Shown here piece after piece: positions 48,290 to 59,100 of a DNA stretch of 64,000 bases (within the stretch, counting starts at the first letter, position 1; each line of letters starts with the position of its first letter). Both the position numbers and the translations under genes were made by a program. The DNA is from Paraburkholderia phenazinium (GTDB lineage: Bacteria > Pseudomonadota > Gammaproteobacteria > Burkholderiales > Burkholderiaceae): NCBI RefSeq assembly GCF_900100735.1, contig NZ_FNCJ01000006.1:124001-188000 (forward strand), read 5' to 3'. The notes beneath the pieces were generated by a model that saw only the letters and a list, made by a program, of their open reading frames with translations, did not search any database and had not been told where the DNA came from.

Positions 48290-51200
48290 ATGGCAGACAA
48301 TCGGGGAATGTTCGAATCGGTGCAGGAACGGGTGGCGAAGCTGTGGGGCCGGGTGCGGCAGATCCGCCAGGTGGAAGCCACGCGATCGTCCGGCTCTCGG
48401 ACCTCGAAGCCGAAGGTGGAGCGTTCTCGCGAGGAGGACGTGTTTGAGCTGACGGTCATGTCTGCCACCGACCGTTCGGAGAAAGAGTTGAAGCGGTATA
48501 TGGATCGCTTTGATGCCTCCCCCACCGCCGAATGGCTGCGCCAGCACCACCCGGACGGCCCGGAGGCGTTTGCCCGGGAGCTGAACGCCGCCGTGAAAAC
48601 TGCCCAAGCAGATGCGCTTCGGAAGAACCTGATCAGTGATTTCCCAACCGCCGAAACCCTCGACGTCTTTTTGACCAACGACGTCCCGGACCGGTTGCAG
48701 GATGCACTCCATCATGCGATCGGTAACAAGTTCGTCGATCCCGTCGCGCAACAACAGGGTCTCGAATCCTTCAGTTCGCAGGCATCGGCCGTGTTCGACC
48801 AGTATCGCGTTGACGCACCTGAATCCTGGTCGTCGGAACACTCCTGGGAGATCTCCGAAATCGCAGAGTGGATGCCGGAGTCCCTGTTGGTTGACCTCGC
48901 CGACGTCCTGAGCGAGGCTGAGCGTGCACGGTTCGACGAGCACCGTGCCGCTGTCGCTCAAGAGGCGGTGGCCTGGGTGTTCGATGCACGTCCCGTGCCC
49001 ACGCCGGGTGCGTCGATCTACAGGCAGTTCGAAGATCACGCTGTTGCTGTTATGAAGGATCGCGCGGGTGTTGATCTCGCGCCGCAAATGCACGCGCGGC
49101 GTGAAGCCTTTGACGCCCGCGAGGCTCGTCATCGCGAGGTTTGGCCCCGGCAGCAAGAGGTGATGAACAGGTTCGACGAAACGACGACGGGTAAGGCGTT
49201 GAGCGACTACAACTACCGCTACAAAAGCAACCCCCGTCACAGTTTTGATGTGATTGAGGCAGCGTTCGAGGGAGCAGAGGACATCATCGCTGCTGGCGTT
49301 GTCGTTCCCGAGGGCATGAGCCGCGCCGACCTGTTCGAGCAGCGTTTCAAGGTACGCATGGTCGATGCCCTGGTGCCGTTCCTCGACCAGGTGCCGGCGG
49401 ACCAGCGTGACGCTGCGCGTGAGCAGGCTGAAAAGGACCTGGCCAGCGCCCTGCGCCCGTCCGACCTGCCCACCCGCCAGGTGGTGGAAGCCGCCGTTGC
49501 GAAGGCCTTGGCCCCGCGTGCGGAGCCGGCCGTGGAGCAAGCTGTTCAGACCGAGACCAAGGCTGCGGTTCAGGTCGAAGTCCCGAGCGTCGAGTCCGTG
49601 GCGCGTGCTGCGCGTCCGGCCGCTGAGCCGGTTGTTGCCGCCCCGGTTGTTGCTGCCGCTGCGGTGGCCGCGCCTGCTGCGCCAGCCCCGGCCCCTGCCG
49701 TTGAGCCGGTCAACAAGGCGCTGTTCGGCGCCTTCCAGAAGCGTGGTGGGTCGTCGACTCCGGCCGATGGCCCGGCGCTCGCCCAAGCCGATGCTTCTGC
49801 TGTCGCTGCTGCACCGGCCGCCGGCCAGACCGCGGCGCCCGCCGTTGAGCGTCCGCGCACCGGTCCCTGGGACGACTTCCCCGGCCAGTGGAATCAGAAG
49901 CTCTACGAGTCCTGGCGTGCGCGCTACGCCGATGCGGCGAACAACGTGGCCATGAGCCCGCGTGCGGACGCCCCGGATGGGTTCGTGAAGAACGCCAAGG
50001 GCGAGCGCAAGGGGCTGTTCGATTCCGAAGCGTTTCTCAAGGGCTTGCCCGACGGGCTGAACCGTGCAGAGCAGTTCAGCGCGCTGGAAAAGGCCTACAC
50101 CGCCCACCGTGAGGACGTTGCGCACAGCCGGCACGTGAGCCGCACGCAGGGCGACCAGGTGGGCACGGTTCGCCTGGACCTGGTGAAGGGCGCGGAGGAC
50201 GCATCGTTCCACGCCGAGCGTTCCGCCCTGCTGCGCAGCCGTGAGCCTGGCCTCGTGGCGGAGAACCGCGAGAAGGCCCGTGCAACGTTCGGGGAGCTGT
50301 TCTCGTACGACGCGAAGCACGGCCACCCCATCACCGACCCGGACCGGGATCTGAAAACCGGTGGCGCCACCGTCCAGGAGCAGTGGAACTGGCTGGCCCG
50401 GAAGGACGTACACAACGACCAGGAGGTGGGTCGCAAACTCCAGGGTACGGAAGCGCTGGGCACGGTCGCCAGCGAGCTGTCCCTGTTCGAAGACCTGATG
50501 ACCGGTCAGGGCGAGGTCATCGTGGGTCAGCACCGGTCGGCCATCGGCTACAAGCCGTTGCAGGTCACCCCGCTCGAGCGCACCCAGCACGTCGCGCCCC
50601 AGGCGATGCGCACCGCGATCGCGACCGAGCACGCCGAGGAGATCGCGGCGAAGAACCAGCTCGCCGCCGAGCTGAAGGACGCCCAGCGTGAGGTCGCTGC
50701 CGAGCTTGCAGCGCAGAAGGCCAAGGAAGCTCAGGCCCAGGCCATCCTGCCGTTCACGCCGGAGCCGGACAAGATGCGGACCCGGGACGAGTTTTACGTC
50801 CGCGGGACCCTGGTGGAGCACGGTGAGCGTCCGTACCCGAAGCTGGACAATCAGCCCTACCCGTCGGCGACGGTGGCGCTGCGCGACGGCACCACGCACA
50901 CCCTGTGGGGCAAGGAACTGCCGAACGCCATCCACGCCGGTGGCGTGCAGGCGGGTGATACGGTGGAGCTGCGCGGCCAGACCCCGCAGGCCGGCGACGA
51001 GCGCATGAAGCGCGTGAACTGGGTCGCCCAGCACCACGATTTTGCCCAGCACGAGGCCGATCAGCGCACCGCGCACGAGGCCCAGCACGGCAAGGTCCAG
51101 GAGGTCGTCTTCAACACCGTTGAAGAGCGCATGGCCTCCTGGCTGGATGTGAACGTCCAGGACCCCGCGCAATACGTGCCCCTGGCGCGGGATCAGCGGG

Positions 51201-52354
51201 CCCAGCAGGACCAGGCCCAGCCGAAGGTCCTGGCGGACGTGGCCGTGGGTCAGACCAAGACGGTCGCGCACGAGGAAATCACGGGCGAAGCGCAGCGCCA
51301 GGCGGACCTGCAGGCGGCGAAGAACGTGCCGCTGTCGAGCCTGAACGCCGACGTGCTGGACGAGGGCATCACCAGCATCCAGGTGAAGGGTTTTACCTCC
51401 GACAGCGTGGCGTACAGCTTCACGATGGGCGGCCAGTCGATCGACGGGTTCGCGAAGTGGGACCGTGAGGCCAATGGCCTGGACGGTGCGGCCAGCACCG
51501 CGATCGTGAACCTCACCGCCGGGGCTCGTCTGGACCGTGCGATGGGTGGCCCCTTGGGCCTGGACGATCGTGAACTGGTCGATGCCGTGCTGCACGAGCA
51601 CCTGGAAGCGCAGACCAAACAGTTCGTGCATGAGCACGGGCACCAGGTCGCTCCCATCGAGGTGCTGGCCCCGGACCGCAACATCCTGGCGTCCCGCATC
51701 GACGCGCGGGCGCAAGGCCTGCCGCAGGCTGAGCAGGACCAGGGCGAAGCCCAGTCGCAGGGCAAGCAAGGCAAGTCCCAGGGCGGTGCGGGCGCACCGG
51801 CTCCCACGGTGCAAGCTGTGGATCCCGGCGCCCCGCGTCCCCTCGCGGGCGGGTTGTCGGACTACCTCGACGAGCGGAGCCGGGCGTTCATGAACGGGGA
51901 CCCGTCGGTGTCGCGACTCGAGCCGATCTCGGGCAAGCCGGTGCAGACGTTTGCGCAGATCGAGGCGTTGACGGGCCGGCCTGCTGTGGACCGTGCCCCG
52001 CGAGCGGAGCGCACCGGCGACGACAAGGCGCTGGACAGCATCACCGCGATGCTGGGTGGTGGCGCCCAGGTCACGGCTGCGCGCAAGGAAATCCTCACCG
52101 AGGTCAACCCGGCGCTGCCGCTGGGTCCCCAGGTGCAGGCCCACAACGAGGCGACGCGCAACAGCGACAACAGCATCGAAGCCAAGCGTTTGTGGGAAAG
52201 CCTGGGCGTGCGTGGTCCGAAGGCCGACGCGGCGCAACGTGCCCGCCTGGGCCTGCCGGAGGTCGCCACGGCGCAAACCCAAGGGCAGCAGGCGCAGCAG
52301 AATGTGCAGGAGCAAAGCCTGGGCCACAGCCTGAGCATCGAGCGCCGCCGCTAA
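48290..52354 (+). CDS. Large polyvalent protein, conjugation-associated
   Basis: A 1354-residue protein; ATG 48290 follows GGGAGGGAG. The N-terminal third is helical and charged. Residues about 420-520 are an Ala/Val/Pro-rich linker. Residues about 830-910 (RDEFYVRGTLVEHGERPYPK, then HTLWGKELPNAIHAGGVQAG) resemble a domain found in large plasmid proteins and relaxase C-termini. No relaxase three-His motif or ATPase motif is seen. It is probably delivered with DNA or acts during transfer, as inference. Confidence 0.75.
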   Translation: MADNRGMFESVQERVAKLWGRVRQIRQVEATRSSGSRTSKPKVERSREEDVFELTVMSATDRSEKELKRYMDRFDASPTAEWLRQHHPDGPEAFARELNAAVKTAQADALRKNLISDFPTAETLDVFLTNDVPDRLQDALHHAIGNKFVDPVAQQQGLESFSSQASAVFDQYRVDAPESWSSEHSWEISEIAEWMPESLLVDLADVLSEAERARFDEHRAAVAQEAVAWVFDARPVPTPGASIYRQFEDHAVAVMKDRAGVDLAPQMHARREAFDAREARHREVWPRQQEVMNRFDETTTGKALSDYNYRYKSNPRHSFDVIEAAFEGAEDIIAAGVVVPEGMSRADLFEQRFKVRMVDALVPFLDQVPADQRDAAREQAEKDLASALRPSDLPTRQVVEAAVAKALAPRAEPAVEQAVQTETKAAVQVEVPSVESVARAARPAAEPVVAAPVVAAAAVAAPAAPAPAPAVEPVNKALFGAFQKRGGSSTPADGPALAQADASAVAAAPAAGQTAAPAVERPRTGPWDDFPGQWNQKLYESWRARYADAANNVAMSPRADAPDGFVKNAKGERKGLFDSEAFLKGLPDGLNRAEQFSALEKAYTAHREDVAHSRHVSRTQGDQVGTVRLDLVKGAEDASFHAERSALLRSREPGLVAENREKARATFGELFSYDAKHGHPITDPDRDLKTGGATVQEQWNWLARKDVHNDQEVGRKLQGTEALGTVASELSLFEDLMTGQGEVIVGQHRSAIGYKPLQVTPLERTQHVAPQAMRTAIATEHAEEIAAKNQLAAELKDAQREVAAELAAQKAKEAQAQAILPFTPEPDKMRTRDEFYVRGTLVEHGERPYPKLDNQPYPSATVALRDGTTHTLWGKELPNAIHAGGVQAGDTVELRGQTPQAGDERMKRVNWVAQHHDFAQHEADQRTAHEAQHGKVQEVVFNTVEERMASWLDVNVQDPAQYVPLARDQRAQQDQAQPKVLADVAVGQTKTVAHEEITGEAQRQADLQAAKNVPLSSLNADVLDEGITSIQVKGFTSDSVAYSFTMGGQSIDGFAKWDREANGLDGAASTAIVNLTAGARLDRAMGGPLGLDDRELVDAVLHEHLEAQTKQFVHEHGHQVAPIEVLAPDRNILASRIDARAQGLPQAEQDQGEAQSQGKQGKSQGGAGAPAPTVQAVDPGAPRPLAGGLSDYLDERSRAFMNGDPSVSRLEPISGKPVQTFAQIEALTGRPAVDRAPRAERTGDDKALDSITAMLGGGAQVTAARKEILTEVNPALPLGPQVQAHNEATRNSDNSIEAKRLWESLGVRGPKADAAQRARLGLPEVATAQTQGQQAQQNVQEQSLGHSLSIERRR

Positions 52355-52398
52355 TCGAACGACTCCTGCGCCACGCTGCACAGATCCGGCGTGGCGCT

Positions 52399-52429
52399 CC
52401 CCTGACGGGTTACCGTCGGGGGCTTTTTC
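52399..52429 (+). terminator. Terminator of the 48290 gene
   Basis: CCCCTGACGG-GTTA-CCGTCGGGGG followed by CTTTTT, 45 bp after the stop. Confidence 0.85.
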
Positions 52430-52635
52430 GTACGTCGTTCGGATCCGCCTGCGGCGACCACCATACCTTGGGCCGCTGCGCGTCCGGGGCGACCCGCTGC
52501 GCGCTTGTGCGGCGAGCCGAACCTGTCCTGCTCCCACCGGCGGCAGCGGGTTTCCAGCCCCTGGCTCGGCCAGGAGGTGTTGGTTTCGAGCCGCCCTCGC
52601 CCTCCTTTTTAGCCCCAGCTACACGCCCAGGTGTG

Positions 52636-52702
52636 CGTGCTATGGCACACCTTCAAGATTCTTCCTCTGGAGGCTTGACCTCGCCCAGGGACCTGCTAGA
52701 TC
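52636..52702 (+). promoter_or_regulatory. Operator and promoter of the 52752 gene
   Basis: Operator CGTGCTATGGCACA (52636-52649), 25 bp gap, -35 TTGACC (52675-52680), 16 bp spacer, -10 TAGATC (52697-52702). About 200 bp before it (52430-52635) show no gene. Confidence 0.75.
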
Positions 52703-52751
52703 TGGTGCGTCGGGCCTCCGTTTGGCCCATACCACCTTGGGAGGAACCTGT

Positions 52752-53468
52752 ATGCGAACGCAATCCCTGATCGGCTGGGCCGGTCGTAGTCTCGCCGTTG
52801 TCGGTTTGGTCGGGCTGACCGCCTGCTCGACGTTCACCGACATGTCGGAAGGTCTGGGCAACAAAATGGGCATTTCCAACCAGACCGGGGGCGCTGCGGC
52901 CGGCGGCGCCGTCCTCGGTTGCCTCGGTGGTGGTGCGGTGGGCGTTGCTATCGGTTTCGCCACCGGTCATGGCCTGGCCGGTGCCGGCATCGGTTGCGCG
53001 GGCGGTGCTGTTCTCGGCGGTGGTGGCGCGGCCATCTCGTCCGAAGCCAAACAACTCGCTGAGCAGCGCAAAAACGCTGAGCAGCTCCAGACCCAGCTCC
53101 GCCAGACGGACGCCACCGTCCAGGTGCTGGTCGCCACGAAGACCATCCCGGCCCAGCCCGCTGCGAACGGCAAGCCCGCTTCCAAGGAAATGCAGGGATG
53201 GGAGAACACCACCGTGGGGCTGACCATGGCTGGCATGCAAACGCACGATCCGAAGGTCGCTGCGTTCATCGCCAAGGCCGGCGAGCTGGCGAGCAAATCC
53301 TCCACCCCCGTGATCATCAACGTCTACGTCCTGAAGAAGAACGGGGACTGGGTGCGGGGCATCCTGGACAGCGCGATCCCGGACGGCAACAAGACCGCTG
53401 CGTACATCGTGCACACGGTGACGTCGGCTGCGAAGCAGAAGCTGGTGCTGTCGCCGAGCCCGACCTGA
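52752..53468 (+). CDS. Glycine-zipper lipoprotein
   Basis: A 238-residue protein starting MRTQSLIGWA, 7 bp after GGGAGG. A signal peptide ends in the lipobox GLTAC. Next is a glycine-zipper region (GAAAGGAVLGCLGGGAVGVA), a coiled-coil (SEAKQLAEQRKNAEQLQTQL) and a beta-rich C-terminus. Glycine-zipper lipoproteins often sit in the outer membrane as channel or stability components. It is part of the putative transfer gene set. Confidence 0.8.
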   Translation: MRTQSLIGWAGRSLAVVGLVGLTACSTFTDMSEGLGNKMGISNQTGGAAAGGAVLGCLGGGAVGVAIGFATGHGLAGAGIGCAGGAVLGGGGAAISSEAKQLAEQRKNAEQLQTQLRQTDATVQVLVATKTIPAQPAANGKPASKEMQGWENTTVGLTMAGMQTHDPKVAAFIAKAGELASKSSTPVIINVYVLKKNGDWVRGILDSAIPDGNKTAAYIVHTVTSAAKQKLVLSPSPT

Positions 53469-53541
53469 GCCGCACGGCTTGACCCCAGGGCGGCGTACGC
53501 GTCGCCCTGCCCCCACAACGACACGATACGAGGAGAGAGAC

Positions 53542-55464
53542 ATGGACCAGGAAGCGTTGATCGAGGCGGTGGAAAACGCCTGGCACGACCTGTCGAGCCG
53601 CATCACGTACGCGGGCAAGGTCGTGAGGGAGTACAACGATCTTGCCGACCGCACGCTGCAGGCGTTCGAAGCGGTCAAGCGCCAGATCGCGTACGTTCAG
53701 ACGGACGTCAGGATCACCGACGACGAAGCCAGCGCGGTGCTGGCCGAGTTGCGCCGGGAACCCGCGGGGCAGTTGACCGTGGCGTTCCGTGAAAGCAAGG
53801 CGCTGGACCAGACTCTGGGTCGGTCCAACGAGGCGGTCAAGCTGTTTGAGGACGCGCGCGACCTCTGGGACGCTGCGAAGTCCGCGGCCAGGGACGCTGG
53901 GTGCGACGATTCGTCGGAGACCTTCGAACTGCCCGACGAGTACGTGGAAACGGCCGAGATCATTGATCAGCAAGCGCGTTTCACGCAGCAGATCGACGAG
54001 CTTAAGGAGGAGGTCGAAGCGGGGGCCCGGCAGGTGGACGAACGCGTGTCGCGTATGCGTGCGGCCAAGTCCGCTCAGCGGGTTGAGGTAGCGGCCCTGG
54101 CTCCGGTGTCCGTCGTGCCGGTGGTGTCGTCTCCGCCGGTCCAGGATGTTACTGACACCGGCGCGGACCCTTACGCGTCGATGCTGGCCGACGTGGCGTC
54201 GCCGGCCTCGCCGTCCGAGGATGGTCTGGAACCGGTGGAAAACGATCAGGACGTTCAACCTGCGGCGGGCACGCCCTCCGTTCCGCATCAGGCCGATCCG
54301 GTTCTGGCCGGGCCGCCCAAGATTGTCGATGACACCGAGGAGGACGAGAGCCTGGCCCCGCCGGTTCCGCCCAGCGATGGCATGGGCGTGCCGGTGAAAC
54401 GTGAGGTTCCGGCGAACCCGGGCGCACCCACTTCGAAGCCCCCGGTCGAGGTCACTCCGTTGGCGGCCAAACTGGGGGCGCAGGTCGGGGCCGCCATGGC
54501 CGTGGTGATCGAAGGTTACAACGGGCAGGCGCTCGATCCCAATGTGGACCCGGCCGTCCTTGAGGGCTTCGAAAAGGATGTGCTGGCGTTGCAGGCCGCG
54601 CTCTACGAGTACGACAAGGAGATTCGCCACCCCGATCCGGAGCTGTGCCGGATCGCTGAAGGCATCGTTCTGGACATGACCGCTAAGATCCAGAAGGCGA
54701 AGGACCAGCGGTCGATCAAGTCGGAACTCGATGCCGTCAATGCTGACCTTCACCGGGCGAGCGACGCCATGCATGCGTGGGAAAATGCCGCGGACCCAGC
54801 GGCCCGTGCGTCCACGGGCGCGACCTACAAGGCGGCGATCGTAACGTTGATGCAGAGCTTCGCCGCGTTGAAGGAAACGGGCAAAGCCGATCCTGAGTTT
54901 CTGACCGGCGTTGCAGAGGCGATCGACGCGGCCGGGTGGCTCCAGGCGAGCATCGCCAACGAAGTGCACGGCGATGTGCACGCCCTCGCTGGGGACGCTG
55001 CCCACTACGGTGAGGACGAGCAGCCGTCCAGCGGCTTCAACCCCGCTCACCACGTCAAGGCCATCGGTGGCGGGATCGCCGTCCTGGTGGTCATCGTGGC
55101 GGGCCTGTGGATCGGTGTGGGTGGTGGCGGCGATGCGCCGGCCGCTGTGGTGGTCGCACCGCCCAGTGTGTCGGTGCCGTTGACGACGATCCCTGCGCCG
55201 GTTCAGCCGGTGGCTCCCGGCCATGCCGGGCCAGCACCCACGCGCGGCGCTTCGCCGACGGCCTCCGGTGCTGCGTCGCATGCGAAGACTCCGGTGGTTC
55301 TGCCTGCGGAAGCCGTGGCCCAGGCTCCTGCCCGGGTCGCCCCCCACCCTGCTGCGTCGGTGCATCACGCCGCGCCGGTCCAACGCGTGGTGAGCGAGCA
55401 GGCCCAGCTCGACACCGCAAACGCGACGCTCAACGCCTGGGCCAAGGCGCGCGGCGAGCAGTGA
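53542..55464 (+). CDS. Coiled-coil membrane protein with Pro-rich tail
   Basis: A 640-residue protein; ATG 53542 follows GAGGAGAG. The N-terminal about 170 residues are helical, probably coiled-coil (QQIDELKEEVEAGARQVDER). A Pro/Val/Asp-rich linker and a second helical domain follow. One membrane helix (GGGIAVLVVIVAGLWIGVGG) lies near residue 510, then an Ala/Pro/Val-rich probably periplasmic tail. Overall it resembles a scaffold bridging cytoplasm and periplasm. No family was recognised. Confidence 0.75.
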   Translation: MDQEALIEAVENAWHDLSSRITYAGKVVREYNDLADRTLQAFEAVKRQIAYVQTDVRITDDEASAVLAELRREPAGQLTVAFRESKALDQTLGRSNEAVKLFEDARDLWDAAKSAARDAGCDDSSETFELPDEYVETAEIIDQQARFTQQIDELKEEVEAGARQVDERVSRMRAAKSAQRVEVAALAPVSVVPVVSSPPVQDVTDTGADPYASMLADVASPASPSEDGLEPVENDQDVQPAAGTPSVPHQADPVLAGPPKIVDDTEEDESLAPPVPPSDGMGVPVKREVPANPGAPTSKPPVEVTPLAAKLGAQVGAAMAVVIEGYNGQALDPNVDPAVLEGFEKDVLALQAALYEYDKEIRHPDPELCRIAEGIVLDMTAKIQKAKDQRSIKSELDAVNADLHRASDAMHAWENAADPAARASTGATYKAAIVTLMQSFAALKETGKADPEFLTGVAEAIDAAGWLQASIANEVHGDVHALAGDAAHYGEDEQPSSGFNPAHHVKAIGGGIAVLVVIVAGLWIGVGGGGDAPAAVVVAPPSVSVPLTTIPAPVQPVAPGHAGPAPTRGASPTASGAASHAKTPVVLPAEAVAQAPARVAPHPAASVHHAAPVQRVVSEQAQLDTANATLNAWAKARGEQ

Positions 55465-55469
55465 TCGAA

Positions 55470-55492
55470 GGGGTGCCGTAGCACCCCTTTTT
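55470..55492 (+). terminator. Terminator of the 53542 gene
   Basis: GGGGTGC-CGTA-GCACCCC followed by TTTTTA, right after the stop codon. Confidence 0.9.
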
Positions 55493-55508
55493 ATGATGAT
55501 CACGAGGG

Positions 55509-55536
55509 TTGACTCGCCCCGAAAACCTGTCAAGTT
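55509..55536 (+). promoter_or_regulatory. Promoter of the 55567 operon
   Basis: -35 TTGACT (55509-55514), 16 bp spacer, -10 CAAGTT (55531-55536). No operator palindrome was seen nearby. Confidence 0.65.
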
Positions 55537-55566
55537 GATCCGACAACGAACGCTCGAGGAGATCCC

Positions 55567-55701
55567 ATGCCCGTCACGCTTCACCCCTTCTGGCTCGGCA
55601 CCGGTGGCGTGCCCAGCATTCCCGATCCGCAGTTGCTCGCGTTGGCCCTCATGGTCGCCTGTGGCTGGATGGTCCTGCCGTTCATCTGGACGAGCGTTTG
55701 A
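55567..55701 (+). CDS. 44-residue membrane peptide
   Basis: A short gene: ATG 55567 follows GAGGAGATCCC. One hydrophobic stretch (LLALALMVACGWMVLPFIWT) is long enough to span the membrane, after a Pro/Gly-rich N-terminus. It lies at the head of an operon with 55742-56104 and the coupling ATPase. Small hydrophobic proteins are common in transfer operons. Confidence 0.7.
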   Translation: MPVTLHPFWLGTGGVPSIPDPQLLALALMVACGWMVLPFIWTSV

Positions 55702-55741
55702 TCACGCCCGCCACCCACTACTCACCTTGGAGACCAAGCCT

Positions 55742-56104
55742 ATGACCAGGAACAACGCGAACCCCACCATCACCCCCGTGCGGATCCTCCCGAACGGTGC
55801 GCTCTCGGACGAAATCTCCTGGCGCAGCAAGGTGTTCGACAAGATCGGCCGCGTGCTGATCGGTCCGCCCGAAAAGCTGGGGGTGCGGTCGAACTTTTAC
55901 TTCATCCAGGCGGATCGGGCCCAGTTCTTTAGTCTCGAAACGCTGCGCGAAAACGTGCGCGATCAGTTCGTCCGACGCGAGCTGCGCGCGATGATTTCCC
56001 GCCGGATGCTGTTGGTGGGCGCGGTCGTGGTGGTGATCGGGGTTCTCTGCGCGGATGGTGACGCCCTGGCCCTGGCCGGGTCCGTCGCCCACTTCTTGAA
56101 CTAA
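55742..56104 (+). CDS. Small single-pass membrane protein
   Basis: A 120-residue protein starting MTRNNANPTI after GGAGA. The N-terminal part is soluble and beta-like (VRSNFYFIQADRAQFFSLET), a basic helix follows, and then one C-terminal membrane helix (RMLLVGAVVVVIGVLCADGD). It lies 25 bp before the coupling ATPase gene, in the same operon. A partner role with the ATPase is likely but unproven. Confidence 0.75.
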   Translation: MTRNNANPTITPVRILPNGALSDEISWRSKVFDKIGRVLIGPPEKLGVRSNFYFIQADRAQFFSLETLRENVRDQFVRRELRAMISRRMLLVGAVVVVIGVLCADGDALALAGSVAHFLN

Positions 56105-56129
56105 CTGAACCAACGAAACGGAGGAACGC

Positions 56130-59100
56130 ATGGAGACGAAGGAAACGACCACGTGGAACGTGGGCCCGAAGCTGGACGAAGAGCCGATCGAGAAGGCTAC
56201 CGCTTTGGCGGTGGCGATGGACCCCACGAAGGTCAAGGCGCCGCCTTACGATCGAAACGCTGCAGCCTTCATCGAAACGTTGGCGGCCGGGATGCGCGCC
56301 GACGGGGCGGCAACCCTGGTGTGGAACGGCTCCGTCGATCGCATCCGCAAGAACGTTCTGCGGCAATGCGCCGAGTATTTCGGGCGCAAAGGCGTGAACA
56401 CCACGGTAGCGCCGTTCGACCTGCAGGATAAGTTGGGCGACTCCGCCGTGTCGAGCAGGGGCGTGCCGCTTGTTCAGGTCATTAAAGTGAACGGTGACGA
56501 TTGTGAGATCGGACAGGGTGGTTCCAGCATGGCCGAAACCGCCCTGCTCTATGCCCACCCGCTGGTGACCGTCGCGTCTGAAGCCCTTATGGCCGCAGGT
56601 CACATGGGCTTGCCCGGTTTCGTGCTGACCCAGGCCTCGTACGCCATCGGCACCCTGGCGTTGCTGGGTCGGAACTGGCGTTACGTGGTCCGCCCGACCG
56701 CGCAGTACACCCTGGGTATCACGACGATCCAGACCGCAGCCTCATACTTCCTGGGCGAGTACGCAGGGCCGATCGTCGCCGCGGGCAATGCGTTGATGTT
56801 GGCTCGCCCGTTTCTGGAATCGTTCCTCAACAACCGCTCGGGGAAGGAGCGTCAGTTTCAGCTCCCGCCCGGGTACGAGAAGCCCAACGATGCGCCGGAC
56901 TTGGCGAAGCGTGAAACCCAGGTGCTGAACGCGGCCGATTTCGCGAAGAACGGTCCGGTACTCGTTCTCGCTATCGCCCGTGGGGATATGAAGTTTTTGC
57001 ATGATCCGCTCGCCCCGGACGCCGGCATGCCGCTCGGCATCTCGGCGCATGAGGATCTCTCGACCCACCTGCTGGTGATCGGTCAGACGGGTTCCGGCAA
57101 GACCTACGGGATCATGATCCCTCTGGCCCAGCAGTGGTTGACCATGGGGACGATCCGCAACGGCAAGTTCGAAAACTGCGGTGGCGGGTTTTTCCTGGAC
57201 GGCAAGGGTCAGCTTCCGGACGTTATCATCGCCGCGCTGATGGAGCAGGGCCTGGACAAGGTGCTGAACATCATTCGGGTCTCCCCGGAGCCGGGCGGCC
57301 AGCCGATCGCGTTGCTGCAAGGCATGACGCCCGATGAGGTGACCGCCGCGATGCTCGAGGTCAACAACACGAAGCCCGACGAGCAGGACGATTTCTTCAA
57401 GGTCAGCCCGGGTAACTGGCTGAGCCACTCCTCCCTACTCCTGTGGGAGTGCATGCGGCTCGAGCAGCTCCAACTGGAGGCGAAAGCGAAGAAGGCGGGC
57501 TTTGCGAACTACCAGGCCTGGTCCGACGCCCTGGACGAGGCTGTGCGCAATAAGAAACCGAAATCCGACGGCTCGTCCTGGGGCTTCACGGGCTGGGAGC
57601 AGTACGTGGCGTGGCGTCAGCAGAAGGGCCTGTCCGTGCCCACGCTCTACCAGGACGCCATGCGTCATTTCCGCTGGTATTTTGCCGGTCTGAATGACTT
57701 CACCATGTTCTTTATGGAAGATTCGTTGTTCATCAGCGGTATGTCGCCGCCGGCACCGGCCGAAGGTGCCGCGCCGCTGTTGCCGTCCATCGCGCCGCCC
57801 GTGCCCGCCGGGAACGGAATCGTGGGCTGGTTGACCACGAACCACCCCGACATGATCGCCGGGAACAGCAACGGCAAGCTCATCCAGCAGTCGTTGACCT
57901 TTGCCCGTCGCGAACTCCCTGGTCTGCGCGCCGACTTGCGGTCGGACATCCGTGCCACGCTGTCCTCGTGGTTCACGCCGATCATGCGTTCGACGAAACT
58001 CGGGCATTGGGCGTATCTCGAACATGGCTGCGACATCCTCGAGTGCCTGCGCGGTGCCGTGGTTGGTATCTGCCTGCCGGAGACGCTGTACAAGAAGGCT
58101 GGGGTGATCATCACCACCTTGGCGAAGAAACGCGTTTTCAATGCGATCCAGGCCCGCCCCGAGGACTGGGAGACGAAGTTCCCTGACCAGCGCCCGTTGC
58201 TGTGCATGGCCGACGAAGCTCAACTCCTGGTGTCCGGTGCCAATGCCGACGAGAGAAAAATGTTGTCCATCGCCAGGTCGCTCGGACTGTACTGCGTGTA
58301 TGCGACCCAAACGGTCAACGAGTTCTCCGGCCGCTTGGGGGATGACAACGCAAAGGCGTTCATGGCGAACTTCGTGTCGTGGGTCACGTTGAAGTCCACC
58401 GAGGACTCGAACCGGTGGGCGAACGGCCGCCTGAAAATGCAAAAAGTGTTCAACTACACCTACTACCTCACCGGCGGGTTGAAGACGTTGCTCTCGACCG
58501 ACTTCCAGCGTCAGCACGAGGCGGCTCTTGACGACCTGGCCACGGGCCAGCGCGAACTGGAACCGGGTAAGCGTCTTGCGCTGTTGAAACGCCTGCGATA
58601 CGACTTGAGCCGTCCGGCGGACGTCACCCTCTCGAAGAAGGACCGGGAGGCGCTCCACAACGCCGACGACCATTCCGGTCGCCTGCCCATGTCGTTGCTG
58701 AAGCTCGCGACGATGTTCACCGTGGGCGCGGTCACGACCAACGTTGTCGAGGCCGTGGTAGGTACCGGGTCGCTGGTGAAGAGCCTGGCCAAGCGCACCG
58801 GGAATGCCATGAGCCGGCTGTTCATGGGCGGGACGGTCAAGCACGATGACTACGCACCCCCGTCCTTCAACATCGATAAAAAGAACGGGAAACGGGAGGA
58901 GGACATCGATCTGTTCCCCAAAGAGCGATGGGCCCTGCTCGACCAGCCCCGCACCGCCGTCGTCAGCATCAACCGGGGAGGTGTGCCGCGTCGCGACATC
59001 GCCACGACGATCGGCAAGCTGTCGATCGCGCAGATCCGTGAGTACGCCCGGTTGCAGGGCATCCCGACGATCTACGACGTCATGGACGCGCGGGCTGCAG

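Noticed and set aside
48290..52354. The 1354-residue protein as a relaxase
   Set aside because: No three-histidine metal motif or catalytic tyrosine region was found; only accessory-type text is visible.
44593..52537. Very long leftward reading frames opposite the helicase, HNH and polyvalent protein genes
   Set aside because: They are open only because of the high GC bias, lie opposite well-supported genes with domains, and have no ribosome-binding sites or family signatures.
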